From Streptomyces parvulus (GTDB lineage Bacteria > Actinomycetota > Actinomycetes > Streptomycetales > Streptomycetaceae), in NCBI RefSeq assembly GCF_014648855.1, contig NZ_BMRX01000009.1:62001-126000 (forward strand): a DNA stretch of 64,000 nucleotides, written 5' to 3'. The notes beneath the pieces are model-generated. The model had not been told where the DNA came from. It did no database searches and saw only the letters and a list, made by a program, of their open reading frames with translations. Shown here piece by piece: positions 17,409 through 25,441 of the stretch. The position numbers and the translations under genes are program-made. The number at the start of each line of letters is the position of its first letter. The stretch's first letter is position 1.

Positions 17409-18818
17409 ATGACAGATCACGAGCACGCCGCGACGGGTCGGGGGCCCGGCTCCGGCCCGCGTGCCCCGCGGGGCGCCGGGCCGCGGGACGCCGCGGACGC
17501 CGCGGGTGCCGCGGCGGACCCGGGCGCGGCCGGCGTCCCCGGGCCGCCGCACAGGTTCCGCCGCGACCGGCGGTACAAGACGCTCGCGGGGGTCTGCGCC
17601 GGCCTCGGGCGCCAGTGCGACCTGGACCCGGTGATCTTCCGCATCACCCTCGCGGTGCTCTCCGCGACCGGCGGCATCGGCCTGATCTTCTACGGCTTCG
17701 CCTGGCTCTTCGTCCCGTACGACGACGAGGAGGAGAACGAGGTCCGCAAACTGCTCACCGGCCGGGTCGACGGCCAGGCGCTGGCCGCGGTGCTCTTCGC
17801 CCTCGTCGGCTGCGGGGTCTTCCTCACCATGCTGCACAACGGCGGGGTGCTCACCTTCGCCGTCGTCCTCTCCCTCCTCCTCGCGGGCGCCGGGTACTGG
17901 TCGCGGCAGCGCACCACCCCCGCCCCCGTCCCGATAGCCGCGCAGGCGGTCGCGGACGCGCCCCCGGAGGCGCAGGCGCCCCCGGTCATGTTCACCTGGC
18001 CCTCCTGGTGGCGGGACCCCATCGTCAAGGACGGCACGCACGACGGCGGTACGGGCTACCTGTGGGGCCCGCCCGGATCCGACGAGCGCGACATCGCCGC
18101 CGCCGTCAACATCGGCCGCGGGATCCCGCGCCGGGGCGGCCCCACCCTGCCGGGAGACCCGCGCCCCGCGCCCCCGCGCACCCGCGGCCCCCGTGGCATC
18201 GGCGGCTGGGTGTTCCTCCTCGCGCTGCTCGCCGGCTTCCTCGGCACCCGGCTGACCTGGGACGAGCAGCCGCTCGGGACCAGCCTCCAGACCGGTCTGG
18301 CGTGCGCCCTCGCCGTGTTCGGCCTCGGCATCGCCGTCAGCGCCTTCCTGGGGCGCACGGGAGCCGGGTCGGTCTTCCTGGCGATCGTCACGGCGGTGCT
18401 GCTCGCCGGGTCGGCGGCCGTGCCGAAGGACGTGGGCACCGAGTGGAGCCGCACCACCTGGCGGCCGACGGCGGTGACCGACGTGCGCGAGCAGTACCAC
18501 CTGGGCGCCGGTGACGGCACGCTCGACCTGACCGGGCTGGACCTGGCCGCCGGGCAGACGGTGACGACGCGCGCCGACATCGGAGTGGGCCGCGTCAAGG
18601 TCGTCGTGCCGCGCGACATGACCGTGCGGCTCACCGTCGAGGTGGGCGTCGGCGACATCCAGCTGCCGGGGGAGAACGAGAAGGACGTGGACGTGGCACC
18701 GGGCAAGCACAAGGAGGTCACGCTGGCCCCCACCGTCCGCGAGAAGGACGCCGGCACGCTCGACCTCGACCTCCAGGTCGGCCTCGGACAGGCGGAGGTG
18801 AGCCGTGCTGCGTCATAG
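17409..18818 (+). CDS. PspC-domain membrane protein with LiaF-like C-terminal domain
   Basis: 469 residues. A Pro/Ala-rich cytoplasmic start, a PspC domain (about 50-110, RRYKTLAGVCAGLGRQCDLDP), helices around 115-160, a Pro-rich loop, more helices (260-345), then an extracytoplasmic beta-rich domain (about 350-465) with ADIGVGRVKVVVP and VEVGVGDIQLP, the repeated pattern of the LiaF/cell-wall-antibiotic-response domain. LiaF proteins hold the cognate kinase off in unstressed cells. Divergent from the PspC kinase and regulator, which fits a three-part stress sensor. The start at 17409 has no obvious ribosome site. Confidence 0.85.
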   Translation: MTDHEHAATGRGPGSGPRAPRGAGPRDAADAAGAAADPGAAGVPGPPHRFRRDRRYKTLAGVCAGLGRQCDLDPVIFRITLAVLSATGGIGLIFYGFAWLFVPYDDEEENEVRKLLTGRVDGQALAAVLFALVGCGVFLTMLHNGGVLTFAVVLSLLLAGAGYWSRQRTTPAPVPIAAQAVADAPPEAQAPPVMFTWPSWWRDPIVKDGTHDGGTGYLWGPPGSDERDIAAAVNIGRGIPRRGGPTLPGDPRPAPPRTRGPRGIGGWVFLLALLAGFLGTRLTWDEQPLGTSLQTGLACALAVFGLGIAVSAFLGRTGAGSVFLAIVTAVLLAGSAAVPKDVGTEWSRTTWRPTAVTDVREQYHLGAGDGTLDLTGLDLAAGQTVTTRADIGVGRVKVVVPRDMTVRLTVEVGVGDIQLPGENEKDVDVAPGKHKEVTLAPTVREKDAGTLDLDLQVGLGQAEVSRAAS

Positions 18819-18999
18819 GTTCCAGCCCGGACGGCTGGTGGCCGGCGTCTTCCTGATCGTGGCCGGCGTCGTCTACGCGGGCGACGCGGGCGGCCTGTGG
18901 GAGACCCCGTGGTTCGTGCTGATCCCGCTCGTCGTGGGCGGGCTGTGCACGGCGGGCGCGGTCGGGGTCGCCGCCCGTGCCGCGGACCGGCGCCGCTGA
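18805..18999 (+). CDS. Small two-helix membrane protein coupled to the PspC/LiaF-like gene
   Basis: 64 residues, two hydrophobic helices (GRLVAGVFLIVAGVVYAG and FVLIPLVVGGLCTAGAVG) and a basic tail (RAADRRR). The GTG start at 18805 lies inside the upstream gene, 14 nt before its stop, with GGAGG just before it; expression is probably coupled. Likely an accessory part of the envelope-stress module. No named family recognised. Confidence 0.8.
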   Translation: MLRHRFQPGRLVAGVFLIVAGVVYAGDAGGLWETPWFVLIPLVVGGLCTAGAVGVAARAADRRR

Positions 19000-19055
19000 G
19001 CGGTCCGACCGCACGGCACCGGCCCGCGGGGCAGGACGGCGAGGCGGCGAGGCCC

Positions 19056-19589
19056 CTACTGGTACCCGGCCCCGGACCGCCCCCGCCGCCGGCTCCGCAG
19101 CGCCGCGTCCACGGAGAGCAGCGGCGCGCCCGCGAGGACGAGGGGGAGCCAGGCCATGAGGTAGGGGAGGTCGTTGCCGTAGTAGTAGGGGTCGGCGGCC
19201 CAGCTGACGGTCAGCCACAGGCTGAGCGAGATCAGCGCGCCGCCGAGCGCGGCCAGCCGGGTCAGCAGGCCGATCAGTGTGCCGATGCCGACGGCCAGTT
19301 CGCCCAGGGCGATGGCGTAGCCGAAGCCGGACGGGCTCTTCAGGGCCATGTCGACCAGGGCCGGGACGGCCGAGGAGTCCCGGACGGTCCGCATCATGTC
19401 GCCGACGGAGCCGGCGCCCGAGTCCTTCATGAAGGCGCCGTCGGTGAGCTTGTCGAGGCCCGCGTAGACGAAGGTGACGCCGAGGAAGATCCGCAGGGGC
19501 AGGAGGGCGTACCGGGCGGCGTTGTCCCGCCAGTCCCCGCCGCTCTGCCGCGGGGCGTACACCTCGCCCCGCGTACCGTGAGTCATCAC
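19056..19589 (-). CDS. DoxX-family membrane protein
   Basis: 177 residues with four helices. YALLPLRIFLGVTFVYAGLDKL and the GLLTRLAALGGALI region are typical of DoxX proteins, membrane proteins linked in mycobacteria to thiol and oxidative-stress homeostasis. GTG at 19589 has GGAGG nine bases upstream; the ATG at 19586 is the alternative. Convergent with the small PspC-linked gene (56-bp gap). A Tyr-rich loop (ADPYYYGND) lies between helices three and four. Confidence 0.82.
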   Translation of the reverse strand: MMTHGTRGEVYAPRQSGGDWRDNAARYALLPLRIFLGVTFVYAGLDKLTDGAFMKDSGAGSVGDMMRTVRDSSAVPALVDMALKSPSGFGYAIALGELAVGIGTLIGLLTRLAALGGALISLSLWLTVSWAADPYYYGNDLPYLMAWLPLVLAGAPLLSVDAALRSRRRGRSGAGYQ

Positions 19590-19733
19590 TGCCAGCCGCC
19601 TCCCGCCGCGCGTGCCGAGATCCCCAACGAGACCATACGTACGACACGGGGGCCCCGCTCAACCCTCCGCGGCCGGATTCTTGCTGTCGGTTTCGACAGG
19701 TTGGCGCCGCCCCGAAGGGCCGGTCGGGCGAGG

Positions 19734-21029
19734 TCAGTCCGTGACGTCGATCGCGTACCTGTTGGTCTCCACGCCGGCGCCGGTGACCACCTGGACGTCC
19801 ACCCGGCCGGGTTCCACGTCGGCCGGCACGGGGACGGTCAGCGCGTCGTCCGTGGGGTTGCTGAAACCGCCGGTCACCGGGACCAGGGGGACGTGGACGT
19901 TGACGGCGCCGATGCGGACGACCATGCGGGAGAGGCGGTCGGCGCGCTGGGCGCCCGGCGGTACGAATCCGGCGCCGCGGATCTCGATGTCGTCGCCGGT
20001 GCGGATCGGCGCGTCCAGGTCGCCGGCCTCGCGGGCCCGGACCACGGAGAGGATCACCGGCCGGCCGCCCTCGGCGTACTTGCCCGCCAGGTAGGTCGCC
20101 GCCGACACCAGCACCACCACCGCAAGACCCCAGGGGAGGTCGGGGAGTTGCTCGGGGCGCCGGGCCAGCCGTACCGCCGCGAAGACCAGGGCGACGGCGC
20201 TGATCACGACGTACTGGATGTCGGCGAAGGTGCCGCGGCCCGCGTCGTCCGTCAGCAGGTCGGACGCGCGCGGCCGGTCGGCCCGCACCTTCTGCAGGCG
20301 CTGGCCCAGCACCCGCAGCCCGACCACGCGGCGCACCAGGACGGCGATGCCGCAGACCACCGCGAGCACGGTCACCGCACCGGTGGCGCGGCCGAGTTCG
20401 AGACCGGAGATCAGCGCGTCCCGGCGGTCGGGTCCGGAGGCCAGCGCGAGTTGTCCGGCCAGGACCAGCACCGCGTAGGCGACGAGGAGGACCCAGGCGA
20501 CCGCGACGGCCCGGGAGGTGGAGAGGCGGTTGTCCTCGCCGATGACCGGGGCCAGCGCGCCGCCCCGCGTCCGGTGGAACCAGCAGGCCGCGGTCAGCGC
20601 CCCGGCCACGAGCAGCGCCGCGGCGAGCCCGGCCGTGCGCGCGGCGGTCCAGCCGGCGCCGATCGCGGTGAGGGACTGCCCGAGCAGCAGCAGGACGACG
20701 GCCGCCCACACGGCCCCCACCGTGCGCCGGCCCAGCCCCGCCAGCCAGGCGTCGCCCTCGGCGCGACCGCGCCGGGCGACCAGTTCCGCGGACTGGGTCA
20801 GTTCCTCCGAGACCCACTGCCGGGAGGCGGAGGCGGAGTGCGCCACGGCGGCCGGCAGCCCCTGCCCGGCGGCGAACTCGTCCCGCCGGCGCAGGAACGC
20901 GGCGACCGCCCGGCGGTGTCCCTCGCGGGCGCCGTGCGGGCAGTCGCCGCAGGTGCAGCCGCCGCCGTGCGCCGCCTCGATCGCGCCCTTGTCCGAGCCG
21001 CTCCCGCGTCTCGCCTCCTGCACCGCCAC
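19734..21029 (-). CDS. Multi-spanning membrane protein with Cys-rich N-terminus and beta-type C-terminal domain
   Basis: 431 residues, not assigned to a named family. Near residue 25 is CTCGDC, a possible metal site. Residues about 100-310 hold six or so membrane helices. The C-terminal 120 residues (DIEIRGAGFVPPGAQ, RVDVQVVTGAGVETN) resemble an IPT/TIG immunoglobulin-like fold outside the membrane. It stands alone, with 144 bp to DoxX and 186 bp to the aldolase-family gene. Function unknown. Confidence 0.75.
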   Translation of the reverse strand: MAVQEARRGSGSDKGAIEAAHGGGCTCGDCPHGAREGHRRAVAAFLRRRDEFAAGQGLPAAVAHSASASRQWVSEELTQSAELVARRGRAEGDAWLAGLGRRTVGAVWAAVVLLLLGQSLTAIGAGWTAARTAGLAAALLVAGALTAACWFHRTRGGALAPVIGEDNRLSTSRAVAVAWVLLVAYAVLVLAGQLALASGPDRRDALISGLELGRATGAVTVLAVVCGIAVLVRRVVGLRVLGQRLQKVRADRPRASDLLTDDAGRGTFADIQYVVISAVALVFAAVRLARRPEQLPDLPWGLAVVVLVSAATYLAGKYAEGGRPVILSVVRAREAGDLDAPIRTGDDIEIRGAGFVPPGAQRADRLSRMVVRIGAVNVHVPLVPVTGGFSNPTDDALTVPVPADVEPGRVDVQVVTGAGVETNRYAIDVTD

Positions 21030-21215
21030 GCCCGACGCCCGCCTTCCCGCACCCCTGCGAAAGAACTTCCGTGAAAGCGCCCCGAGTCGGTAAGTCCCTT
21101 GGGGCGACAGCGAATTGTGCCGTACGCCGACGCCCGCGCGCCGGGCGGCCCCGGTCCCCCGTGCTCAGCGGGGGTGACCGACGGGGCACCGCCTTGACGC
21201 GGTCGCGGGAGGGCG

Positions 21216-22019
21216 TCAGTCGAACAGGTCCGGCTCGCCGCGGCTGACCTCCCGCCACATGGGCTGGTAGTTGATCCACGCCACCAGGTCGCCGCCGAGC
21301 TGCTCGCGGGTCGCCACCGCCTGGCGGTGGTCGATCAGCACCGGGCGTCCCGCCGCGCGGGCGGTCAGCTGCACCTGGCAGGACCGCTCCAGGGACAGGA
21401 ACCACCAGGCCGCCGCGTCCACCGAGTCGCCGACCGTCAGCAGCCCGTGGTTGCGCAGCACCAGCGCCTTGCCGGATCCCAGCACCCGCGCGATGCGCCG
21501 CCCCTCCTCGGCGTCGACGGCGACCCCCGAGTAGGAGTCGTACAGCGCGTGGTCCTCGTAGAAGGCGCAGCTCTCCTGGGTGATCGGGTCGAGCAGGTCG
21601 CCGAGGGCCGACAGCGCGCGCCCGTGCACCGAGTGGCAGTGGGCGACCGCGACGACGTCCGGCCGGGCGGCGTGCACCTGGGAGTGGACGGTGAAGGCGG
21701 CCTGGTTCACGTGGTGGCCGCCCTGCACCACCTGGCCCTCGGAGTTGGCCAGGACCAGGTCGCTCACCGTGATGTGGGCGAAGGGCATGCCGAACGGGTT
21801 GACCCAGAAGCAGTCGGTGTACTCGGGATCGCGGGCGGTGATGTGCCCGGAGACCCCGTCCTCGAAGCCCTGCCGGCCGAAGATCCGCAGCGCGCCCGCG
21901 AGCCGCTCCTTGCGGTGCCGGCGTTCGTCCTCGACCGAGTCGTGCATCGGCGGCATCGCGAACCGCAGCCGGTCGGTGGGCAGCGGCGGGGGCGGAGTGG
22001 CCCCGGGCGTCCCGTGCAT
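21216..22019 (-). CDS. Class II aldolase/adducin-family protein
   Basis: 267 residues. The fold signature is clear: VSGHITARDP near residue 58, the zinc ligands in AHCHSVHG (about 126-133) and RNHGLL (about 193). Family members split or epimerise sugar phosphates such as fuculose- or ribulose-phosphate, but this subgroup is usually solo and uncharacterised. The ATG at 22019 follows GGAGG with about 9 nt spacing. Divergent from the PNPOx-like gene. No sugar-kinase or isomerase partner nearby, so the substrate cannot be inferred. Confidence 0.88.
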   Translation of the reverse strand: MHGTPGATPPPPLPTDRLRFAMPPMHDSVEDERRHRKERLAGALRIFGRQGFEDGVSGHITARDPEYTDCFWVNPFGMPFAHITVSDLVLANSEGQVVQGGHHVNQAAFTVHSQVHAARPDVVAVAHCHSVHGRALSALGDLLDPITQESCAFYEDHALYDSYSGVAVDAEEGRRIARVLGSGKALVLRNHGLLTVGDSVDAAAWWFLSLERSCQVQLTARAAGRPVLIDHRQAVATREQLGGDLVAWINYQPMWREVSRGEPDLFD

Positions 22020-22144
22020 GTGTCTCTGTCCTCCGGCACTGGAATGGCCTTACGTGCCGGAAGTTACCGGGGGTGCGGCCGGTGCGACAGATCCGGGCGC
22101 GATACTCGACACAGGGTGTCGGGTTTCGGCCGCACACTCGGTGC

Positions 22145-22654
22145 ATGACCTCACGCACGCCACCGGTCGCGCCGGCCGGAGCCCCCGCGAACTGGGCCGG
22201 TTTCGTCACCGCCGAGCCCGCCCTGGCCGCCACCGTCGAGGCCCGCTTCGGCGCCTTCACGCACCACGTCCTCGCCACCCTCCGCAAGGACGGCTCGCCC
22301 CGCACCACCGGCCTGGAGGTGCGGTTCCTGGACGGGGAGCTGTGGCTCGGCATGATGCCGGGCTCGGTCAAGGCGCTCGACCTGCGCCGCGACCCGAGGT
22401 TCGCGCTCCAGGCGAACCCGGGGGACGGCACCGGCATGGGCGGCGGGGACGTCCGCGTCGGCGGCCGGGCGGTGGAGGTCGTGGACGCCGCGACCCGGGC
22501 CCGGTACGTGAAGGAGGTGGAACCGCCGGAGCCGTTCCACCTCTTCCGGACCGAGCTGACGGAGGTCGTGCGGACCTACGTGGAGGACGACCGGTACCTC
22601 GTCGTCGAGATCTGGCGGCCCGGTGCTCCCGTGCGCACGGTCAGGCGCACGTAG
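22145..22654 (+). CDS. Pyridoxamine 5'-phosphate oxidase-like flavin-binding protein
   Basis: 169 residues, a split-barrel FMN/F420-binding fold: HHVLATLRKDGSPRTTGLEVRFLDGELWLGMMPGSVKALDLRRDPR is spread over about residues 40-85 and reads as the standard strand pattern. Such proteins reduce or oxidise small molecules with FMN or F420. ATG at 22145. It converges on guaA with only 3 bp between the stops. Cofactor and substrate are not determinable. Confidence 0.85.
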   Translation: MTSRTPPVAPAGAPANWAGFVTAEPALAATVEARFGAFTHHVLATLRKDGSPRTTGLEVRFLDGELWLGMMPGSVKALDLRRDPRFALQANPGDGTGMGGGDVRVGGRAVEVVDAATRARYVKEVEPPEPFHLFRTELTEVVRTYVEDDRYLVVEIWRPGAPVRTVRRT

Positions 22655-22657
22655 CGC

Positions 22658-24238
<1,581 letters not shown>

Positions 24239-24353
24239 GGGGTGCCTTCCGGCGGTCGGGCGGGGGTCTTGTGCTGCCGATTCTACCGAGGCGGGCGGGT
24301 GGCCCGTCCCGGCCGGTGCCCGGCCCGGTGCGTGGTCCGGTGCGCGGACCGGC

Positions 24354-24383
24354 TTGGACACCGCCCGGCCGCGCGGGCATACT
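24354..24383 (+). promoter_or_regulatory. Predicted promoter of the chorismate mutase leader transcript
   Basis: TTGGAC (24354-24359) and CATACT (24378-24383) are separated by 18 bp. Transcription would begin about 24389-24391, at or next to the ATG of the leader peptide, giving a leaderless message. Confidence 0.6.
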
Positions 24384-24389
24384 GGCGCC

Positions 24390-24461
24390 ATGCTCACGCA
24401 CCAGGTCTTCCTGTTTACCTATGGCAACCGGCCCACCGGCTGCCATGGTCGTGCTGCTTGA
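24390..24461 (+). CDS. Putative Phe/Tyr attenuator leader peptide (23 residues)
   Basis: A 23-codon frame, MLTHQVFLFTYGNRPTGCHG followed by RAA and TGA, sits between a likely promoter and the chorismate mutase gene. Residues 7, 9 and 11 are Phe, Phe, Tyr, encoded TTC, TTT and TAT; TTT and TAT are rare codons in this genome, which favours ribosome stalling when aromatic aminoacyl-tRNA is scarce. The codons lie just before the first arm of a hairpin, as in classical attenuators. The predicted transcript start coincides with the ATG, so it would be translated leaderless. Confidence 0.65.
   Translation: MLTHQVFLFTYGNRPTGCHGRAA
24419..24448 (+). promoter_or_regulatory. Attenuator hairpin 1:2 overlapping the leader peptide
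   Basis: Arms CTATGGCAACCGG (24419-24431) and CCGGCTGCCATGG (24436-24448) pair over 13 positions with one G-U pair and one mismatch, around a CCCA loop. Arm 1 starts one base before the Tyr codon. Arm 2 can alternatively pair with the start of the terminator (CCGG with CCGG, GCC-TGG with CCAGGC). Confidence 0.6.
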
Positions 24462-24480
24462 GCAACTGACGAGCGACTTC

Positions 24481-24517
24481 CCAGGCGCCCCGGGCCGACA
24501 AGGTCCGGGGCGCCTGG
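24481..24517 (+). terminator. Attenuator terminator before chorismate mutase
   Basis: Perfect 13-bp stem, CCAGGCGCCCCGG (24481-24493) with CCGGGGCGCCTGG (24505-24517), 11-nt loop. It lies 20 nt after the leader stop and 58 nt before the chorismate mutase ATG, so it would end transcription before the gene. No T tract follows. Confidence 0.65.
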
Positions 24518-24574
24518 CGTTCGCGGACCCTGCCGGCTCCGGGCGCCGCCTTCCACCGGCGAGGAGCCACCGAC

Positions 24575-24862
24575 ATGACCGTCACCGCAGCAGACAAGAC
24601 CGGCGCGCGCACCAGCGAGGCCGCCGAGGTGATCACCGGCGCGCGGGAGCGCATCGACGCCCTGGACGACCGGATCATCGGCCTCATCCAGGAGCGGATG
24701 GCCGTCTCCGCCGTCATCCAGGAGGCGCGGATCACCTCCGGCGGCCGGCGGGTGAACCTCTCCCGCGAGATGGAGGTCCTCGACCACTACCGCTCGGCGC
24801 TCGGCAAGCCGGGCACGCCGCTGGCGATGACCGTGCTGGAGCTGTGCCGCGGGCGGGTCTGA
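24575..24862 (+). CDS. Chorismate mutase (AroQ class)
   Basis: 95 residues, a single all-helical AroQ domain (RERIDALDDRIIGLIQERMAVSAVIQEAR) with the Arg, Lys/Arg and Glu/Gln residues expected for the chorismate pocket. It converts chorismate to prephenate at the branch to Phe and Tyr. ATG at 24575 with GAGGAG upstream. Short monofunctional AroQ proteins in actinobacteria often need DAHP synthase as a partner for full activity. The aromatic leader peptide and tandem hairpins upstream suggest end-product control by Phe/Tyr-tRNA charging. Confidence 0.93.
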   Translation: MTVTAADKTGARTSEAAEVITGARERIDALDDRIIGLIQERMAVSAVIQEARITSGGRRVNLSREMEVLDHYRSALGKPGTPLAMTVLELCRGRV

Positions 24863-24984
24863 GCCTCGTATCTGAGTTCGGGCGCCGTCTCACCCGTACG
24901 GCGCGTGACCGCGGCGCGAACGGCTTCGTTGTCCCGGTGTCCGTGTCAGCCAGGGGCGGGCCCGAGAGAACCACGCGTGGCTCG

Positions 24985-25075
24985 CTGGAGCGATGAGACG
25001 TACGGATCGTGCCGTACGTCGTGGGACCTCGCTCCAGAAAAGTGACCGGACGGCAGGGGACAGCAGCCCGGTCAC
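24985..25075 (+). ncRNA. Candidate structured RNA
   Basis: Nested perfect stems: CTGGAGCGA (24985-24993) with TCGCTCCAG (25029-25037) encloses GACGTACGG (24997-25005) with CCGTACGTC (25012-25020). A third stem, GTGACCGG (25042-25049) with CCGGTCAC (25068-25075), follows. A strong terminator-like hairpin begins 10 bp later. Orientation is assumed; the structure is nearly symmetric and either strand could be transcribed. Confidence 0.45.
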
Positions 25076-25084
25076 CCAAGAGAA

Positions 25085-25116
25085 CGGCCGGCCCCGGGGA
25101 CGCCCGGGGCCGGCCG
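25085..25116. terminator. Strong hairpin after the candidate structured RNA
   Basis: Perfect 14-bp stem CGGCCGGCCCCGGG (25085-25098) / CCCGGGGCCGGCCG (25103-25116), GACG loop. Confidence 0.6.
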
Positions 25117-25201
25117 ACGGAACAGCCTTCAAGACCAGCGGCGCTACCCCCCGGCGCCGCTCCGAGGCACCGGCGCTGCCCTGACGCCGGTGCTGGCTGA
25201 G

Positions 25202-25236
25202 GAAGGGCCCCGCGGCCGTAGTCCGCGGGGCCCTTC
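25202..25236. terminator. Strong hairpin
   Basis: Perfect 14-bp stem GAAGGGCCCCGCGG (25202-25215) / CCGCGGGGCCCTTC (25223-25236), 7-nt loop. The A- and T-flanked ends (GAAGGG...CCCTTC) are typical of Streptomyces terminators. Confidence 0.65.
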
Positions 25237-25380
25237 GCCGTGTCCGGCGTCCGGGCTATGCGGCACGTACGTGATGTAAGCCACATAAGGGTTCTGTGAA
25301 GTCGGGGCAACCATTCACAGGGTTCACCGATCCAACATTCCGAGGCATCCCACGGACGGCGGCTGTGCCGCGCCCGTGTG

Positions 25381-25420
25381 GAGGGGGACCCGCGCTCGGA
25401 GGGGGGTGCGGGTCCCCCTC
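25381..25420 (-). terminator. Terminator of the GMC oxidoreductase gene
   Basis: Perfect 13-bp stem GAGGGGGACCCGC (25381-25393) / GCGGGTCCCCCTC (25408-25420), 22 bp beyond the stop codon of the leftward GMC gene. Confidence 0.7.
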
Positions 25421-25441
25421 ACCTCCTTCGCGCCCCTCGCG

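Larger units (their letters stand above)
24863..25441. other. 579-bp gene-free region packed with hairpins
   Basis: No credible coding frame. After a small hairpin behind chorismate mutase (GCGCCGT 24882-24888 with ACGGCGC 24898-24904) there is a structured block at 24985-25075, a 14-bp terminator-like stem (25085-25116), two stem-loops at 25138-25160 (loop with six C) and 25167-25193, another terminator-like stem (25202-25236), an inverted repeat CTGTGAA/TTCACAG (25294-25300, 25314-25320), and the terminator of the GMC gene (25381-25420). Confidence 0.7.

Noticed and set aside
18718..22437. 1239-codon open frame on the minus strand
   Set aside because: It runs out of frame through several recognisable genes; composition (Arg/Pro/Gly-rich) is that of a shadow frame.
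25138..25193. Two stem-loops, one with a C6 loop, considered as a 6C RNA
   Set aside because: Only one loop has a six-C run, and the position does not match the 6C locus I know; left as unnamed structure.
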